Assembly: GCF_000306115.2 (NCBI RefSeq)
Contig: NZ_AKWX02000007.1
Location: forward strand, 310,001-374,000
Length of the DNA: 64,000 bases
Direction: 5' to 3'
Source: Leptospira wolffii serovar Khorat str. Khorat-H2
Lineage (GTDB): Bacteria > Spirochaetota > Leptospiria > Leptospirales > Leptospiraceae
Shown: positions 60,071-64,000 of the stretch, one piece after another
Numbering within the stretch: the stretch's first letter is position 1
How the letters are laid out: each line of letters starts with the position of its first letter
Program-made: the position numbers and the translations under genes
Notes under the pieces: model-generated
Databases searched by the model: none
Seen by the model: only the letters and a program-made list of their open reading frames with translations
What the model was told of the DNA's origin: nothing

Positions 60071-60979
60071 ATGATACTTCGCTTCCTAACCGTAGCTTCA
60101 ATATGCGCCGCCTCCTTCGGAGTGCAGCTCGGCGATCTACGCGCTATGGAAGCCGCCTATCTAAGAGGTAAGCTTCTTACCCAAAAGAAGGAAGTACTAC
60201 TTTCCGAAATCGCGAAACTTCCGGACGGGATAGAGGACAGAGTTATTCTTCGCAATCTGAACGAACCCGTTCTCTTAAGACCCGAAGATCTGAAGGACAT
60301 TCTTCCCGAGATTTCCGTTTCGGGTAAGGAGACCTTGATTCTTCCCATGAACGGGGAACTGGATCCGGAGGATTTGCAGGAAAGTTTCTCCCAAGAAATC
60401 GCCAAGCTTCCCCAGGACAAGGAAGGGGATTTTAGAGTGAAGTATTTGGGAGGAGACAGATCCGTTCCGAATACCGGCGTGGAATTGAAATGGGCAGGAC
60501 TCCCCCAAGTGTTGCACGCGGGACAGATCGTAGCTTCATTAGATTTTTATTATCAATCTAGAAAGGTCCATACCCAAAGGATCAAATTCAAGGTGGAAAG
60601 AAGGACCCAAGCCTTCTTCGCGAAGAAAGAGATCCGAAAGGGGCAGAAACTCCAATACGGAGACATGGAAGAAAGAACCGTATACATGGAAGAATCCTTC
60701 ACTGACGGTATCGGTAACGAAAGCGTAGGATCCACGGCGCTTAAGGACGTGCAACCGGGAGAACTTCTGAGAAAGAAACAATTCCGTTTTCTATTCGATG
60801 TGCAAAGGGGAGGGGACGTGCAAGTCGTCTATACCAAAGGAAATCTCGTGGTAAAAGCCAAGACAAAGGCGCTAAGTTCCGGTAATATCGGAGACTCCAT
60901 AGAGGTGGCCTCCCACTCCAAGGACGGAAAATTAATCGCAAGAGTTGTGGAGAAGGGGACCGTCCTCTTAGAGAATTAA
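60071..60979 (+). CDS. flgA: FlgA, P-ring assembly chaperone
   Basis: The 302-residue protein has a signal peptide and, in the last 150 residues, the SAF/FlgA domain with RIKFKVERRTQAFFAKKEI and a repeat of the lysine-rich GQ segment. It helps place FlgI in the periplasm. It follows flgG by 5 bp. Confidence 0.9.
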   Translation: MILRFLTVASICAASFGVQLGDLRAMEAAYLRGKLLTQKKEVLLSEIAKLPDGIEDRVILRNLNEPVLLRPEDLKDILPEISVSGKETLILPMNGELDPEDLQESFSQEIAKLPQDKEGDFRVKYLGGDRSVPNTGVELKWAGLPQVLHAGQIVASLDFYYQSRKVHTQRIKFKVERRTQAFFAKKEIRKGQKLQYGDMEERTVYMEESFTDGIGNESVGSTALKDVQPGELLRKKQFRFLFDVQRGGDVQVVYTKGNLVVKAKTKALSSGNIGDSIEVASHSKDGKLIARVVEKGTVLLEN

Positions 60980-60980
60980 T

Positions 60981-61646
60981 ATGTTACGCAAGGCCTTATT
61001 CGTATTCTTTACGACTCTTTCCTTAAGCATGCTAGGGCTTATCGCTCAGGAGCAGTCCCAATGGCAGGATAAGAATCCTTATTCTCGCATGCAGAATCTG
61101 AAAGTAGGAACTTCCGTATTCGTTCGTGTTCGAGAAGGATTCACTGCGGAGTTTGAGATAGAGTCCACGGCCGACGAGAATATCACGATCAAAGCCGTTC
61201 CGGATAAGAAGATCATTCCGGACAATCCCGCGTACAATACGGATCGCACCATCGTTAGAAAAAATAAAGGCAAGATCAAGTCTCTCGGAAAATTAAAAGG
61301 CAACCTTACGGCTACAGTTACCGCAATCGACCCCGCTACCGGACTCTTAACTTTGCAGGGACAGAGAAGCTCCACATTCAACGGAGAGCCTTCTTCCGTG
61401 GTCTTAACGGGGAGGGTGTCCCCGGAATCCCTTTCCAGAGATAATTCGGTGGATGCGGACAGAATTGCGGATTTGCAATTGCAATTCACGGGCAGAATCC
61501 AACCTAAGAATCTACAGCCTCCGATCGCGTTAAAGACGGTTAATAATCCGGACGGAACAGTGACCGTAAAGGCGGAGTTATCCGAGGAAGAAAAACAGCG
61601 TTATATTCTGGAACAATTGAACCGGCTGCTGGGAGAATCTAGATGA
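60981..61646 (+). CDS. flgH: FlgH, L-ring-like protein without a lipobox
   Basis: The 221-residue protein aligns with FlgH in the VGTSVFVRVREGF start of the domain, the GKLKGNLTATVTAI segment and the ADLQLQFTGRI end. It has a signal peptide but no Cys anywhere, so the lipidation of enteric FlgH is impossible here. It lies 1 bp after flgA and overlaps flgI (ATGA). Confidence 0.85.
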   Translation: MLRKALFVFFTTLSLSMLGLIAQEQSQWQDKNPYSRMQNLKVGTSVFVRVREGFTAEFEIESTADENITIKAVPDKKIIPDNPAYNTDRTIVRKNKGKIKSLGKLKGNLTATVTAIDPATGLLTLQGQRSSTFNGEPSSVVLTGRVSPESLSRDNSVDADRIADLQLQFTGRIQPKNLQPPIALKTVNNPDGTVTVKAELSEEEKQRYILEQLNRLLGESR

Positions 61647-62709
61647 GAAGAATATTTTTTATTTTTCTAATATTCTCCTTTTCTGTTTCTGCAGCCGAAG
61701 TCCGTCTCAAGGATTTAGCTAAGATAGAAGGAATCCGGGACAACCAAATCACCGGATACGGAATCGTTGTCGGCTTGCCAGGGACAGGAGATACAAAGAC
61801 TCCCATGACAAGCGAGAGCATGAAGAATTATCTCAAAAACCTGGGAGTGGACGCAAATCTAAAGCCGGAGCAAACCAAGAATATCGCTTCCGTATTGATT
61901 ACCGCTAATATACCTTCCTATGCCAGAAAAGGGGATCGGCTGGATGTGACCGTCTCTTCCATCGGAGACGCAAAGTCTTTGGAAGGAGGAGTGCTTTTGC
62001 AATCTCCTTTGAAGACTGCGAACGATAGAATTTACGCGGTGGCAAGCGGAGTGATTTCCTTCGGAGGAAAGGCGGATAACGGAGGCGGTTTGGGAAGAGC
62101 CTCCAAGAAAACCGTGGGTGTCGTTCACGGTGGAGCCATCGTGGAATCCGAGCTTAAAGAGGATTTTTTTTCCAGTCAAAGAGTGGTGATTCGTCTGAAC
62201 CATCAGGATTTTTCTCTAATGAATAATGTGGTGAATCGGATCCGAGAAACGATTCCCGAGAAATTCGGATTGAAGAACGATTCTATCCAGGCTCTCACAC
62301 CCTCCGAAATCGTATTAGAAGTGGGTGCCGGATTTTCCGCTAAGTCTCCCGGTCTCTTGGATCTACTTTCCGATCTGGAAAATCTCACCGTGGAGTCCAG
62401 TTCCAAGGCGAAAGTGGTCATCAATGAAAGGTCCGGTGTAATCGTGATGGGCGGCAATATCACGATCGACGAAGTAGCTGTAGCTCGTTCCGGACTAAGC
62501 CTATCTGTTGCGGATAAGAATAGAAGGCCCACTCGTCTGACTCGGGATAATCCTCCACCAAAGGAGACCTTCGTAATAGAAGAAGCCACTCAAGTCGGAG
62601 ACGTGGTTGAAGCTTTGAATAAGGTCGGAGCTACCACAAGAGATATCATCGCGATCCTGGAAGCTTTGAAGGCAGCAGGCGCATTGCATGCCGAATTGGA
62701 GATACAGTA

Positions 62710-62710
<1 letters not shown>
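61643..62710 (+). CDS. flgI: FlgI, P-ring protein
   Basis: The 355-residue protein has a signal peptide, then the FlgI core VRLKDLAKIEGIRDNQITGYG and VGLPGTGDTKTP. INERSGVIVMGGN and the C-terminal DIIAILEALKAAGALHAEL also fit. It forms the ring around the rod in the peptidoglycan layer. Coupled by ATGA to flgH and by TAATG to flgJ. Confidence 0.96.
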
Positions 62711-63180
<470 letters not shown>

Positions 63181-63266
63181 TATTACAAAAGGGATGAATA
63201 TTCTTTGTCCCCGGAAAGCCTGCCCATCGGCTCCTTCGCGTTAGCCATTATCATAATAAAACCGAA

Positions 63267-63294
63267 TTGACACCGGTTAATAATTCTATATAAA
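63267..63294 (+). promoter_or_regulatory. Sigma70-like promoter
   Basis: TTGACA (63267-63272), a 16-bp spacer and TATAAA (63289-63294) match the consensus closely. It lies 17 bp before the next start, so the leader is short. Confidence 0.6.
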
Positions 63295-63310
63295 CTTACG
63301 TTCGTTCTGC

Positions 63311-63580
63311 ATGGTTCAAATTAGCGAAGCCCTAAACTTGGTTTTCGATTCGATCGGTCTTGTTGTGATTTTAGGACTCTATCGAGCGGGAATTCTTCCT
63401 AAATACCTGTATCTCTTTTTAGGATTTGTTTTCGTTTGGTTGAGTAGCGTTTTTACCGTTTTGGAAGGTTTTTTTCTTCCGGATTTCTTGAATTTTCTGG
63501 AGCACTTATCCTTTCTCTTCTCGGGATTCTTCTTTTTGATAGGATTCTATATCCACTTCGGAAAGAAGTCGGCGGTATAG
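63311..63580 (+). CDS. Small membrane protein
   Basis: The 89-residue product has three hydrophobic segments covering most of its length and ends in a basic tail. No family is recognised. It is followed after 1 bp by the histidine kinase gene, so it may be part of that signalling unit. Confidence 0.65.
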   Translation: MVQISEALNLVFDSIGLVVILGLYRAGILPKYLYLFLGFVFVWLSSVFTVLEGFFLPDFLNFLEHLSFLFSGFFFLIGFYIHFGKKSAV

Positions 63581-63581
63581 G

Positions 63582-64000
63582 GTGAGTTCGATCGTTCTTC
63601 TCAATTCGTTTGCTCTATTATTCTATCTCTCCGCTTTTTTTCTGATTCTCTACTATATTCGGACGGCTAGGATCTATTTCGGCCCGGGGGTATTGGCCGC
63701 AGCGGCCTTAAGCACGGCCTTCTTCGTGAGCGCATCCAATATTCTGGAACATTCCGGAACTAGCGACCTGCTCGACGATTACGAGGGCTTCGCAAGGGAT
63801 CTATTCGTTCTGTTTATTCTGATTTTCTTATATGTAGACTCGATGCATCGGGAGCAAGCCAGACGTGAAAAAGACCAGAAGCAGATCCAAAGCGACTTGA
63901 GGGAAAAGGCCCTTCTCTTGACGGAAATTCATCACAGAGTAAATAATAATCTACAGATCGTTTCGGGACTCTTGGCGCTTCAGGGAGAAACGGAAGGAGA
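63582..64000 (+). CDS. Histidine kinase, HisKA_2 type, 5' part
   Basis: The frame opens at GTG and runs off the right edge (139 complete codons). It has two or three N-terminal hydrophobic segments, a charged linker, and then TEIHHRVNNNLQIVSGLL. That is the phosphoacceptor helix of the HisKA_2/HWE group. The catalytic domain lies outside the window. The start is uncertain because no strong ribosome site is seen. Confidence 0.75.
   Translation, partial: MSSIVLLNSFALLFYLSAFFLILYYIRTARIYFGPGVLAAAALSTAFFVSASNILEHSGTSDLLDDYEGFARDLFVLFILIFLYVDSMHREQARREKDQKQIQSDLREKALLLTEIHHRVNNNLQIVSGLLALQGETEG

Overview
The window reads as chromosomal DNA of a spirochaete of the genus Leptospira. The pointers are periplasmic-flagellum genes (flgG-flgA-flgH-flgI-flgJ), many short lipoproteins with loose spirochaetal lipoboxes, an arsenosugar pair (ArsS plus its peroxidase-like partner), futalosine-type menaquinone synthesis, and typical Leptospira protein sequences. 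Base composition looks mid-40s percent GC by eye, higher than L. interrogans; this would suit an intermediate-clade species, but that is inference. I found no rRNA, tRNA, insertion sequence, prophage or CRISPR array.

Layout. 0-5 kb: a truncated membrane protein, a CitE/HpcH-like lyase, an ornithine-carbamoyltransferase-like enzyme, release factor 3 and a DUF4180 protein. 4.85-5.65 kb: a gene-poor stretch with nested inverted repeats ending in a strong intrinsic terminator. 5.6-12.6 kb: a membrane Fe-S oxidoreductase of the ETF:menaquinone type, MqnC, a lipoprotein, a diguanylate cyclase, a GerMN protein and a HAD phosphatase. 12.6-15.7 kb: a tight three-gene operon of KamA-like radical SAM aminomutase, ATP-grasp ligase and haem-oxygenase-like diiron enzyme, the best candidate here for an undescribed small-molecule pathway. 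15.7-20 kb (minus strand): bacterioferritin, a THUMP RNA methyltransferase with a 360-residue low-complexity repeat tail, an amino-acid-kinase/acetyltransferase fusion and a DCC-family protein. 20-23.6 kb: a thiolase homologue lacking its nucleophilic Cys, a GT9 glycosyltransferase and aminopeptidase P.

23.8-31.4 kb: a hypothetical, an M20 amidohydrolase, a sugar-dehydrogenase-like protein, a tandem ThyX protein with its signature split between two domains, two Cys-rich secreted paralogues, and an aldo/keto reductase plus TetR operon with a 12-bp palindromic operator over its promoter. 31.5-38.5 kb (minus): a CusA/CzcA-type RND pump without visible partners, a methyltransferase, an adenylate/guanylate cyclase and a GT-C glycosyltransferase. 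38.5-42.7 kb: DUF4395, the arsenosugar pair, a lipoprotein, and a divergent TetR/nitroreductase pair with an operator between them.

42.9-52.9 kb is a potassium island: kdpF (27 codons), kdpA, kdpB, kdpC, kdpD and kdpE, facing a CPA2 cation:proton antiporter. 53-54.3 kb: a lipoprotein with a class D beta-lactamase-like fold and a destroyed active site, plus a membrane protein. 54.5-59.1 kb: an orphan DNA methyltransferase, then a TetR repressor divergent from a crotonase/cupin/DUF4442/alcohol-dehydrogenase operon with tandem operator-like repeats. 59.2-63.2 kb: the flagellar rod and ring genes. The window ends with a small membrane protein and the 5' part of a HisKA_2 histidine kinase.
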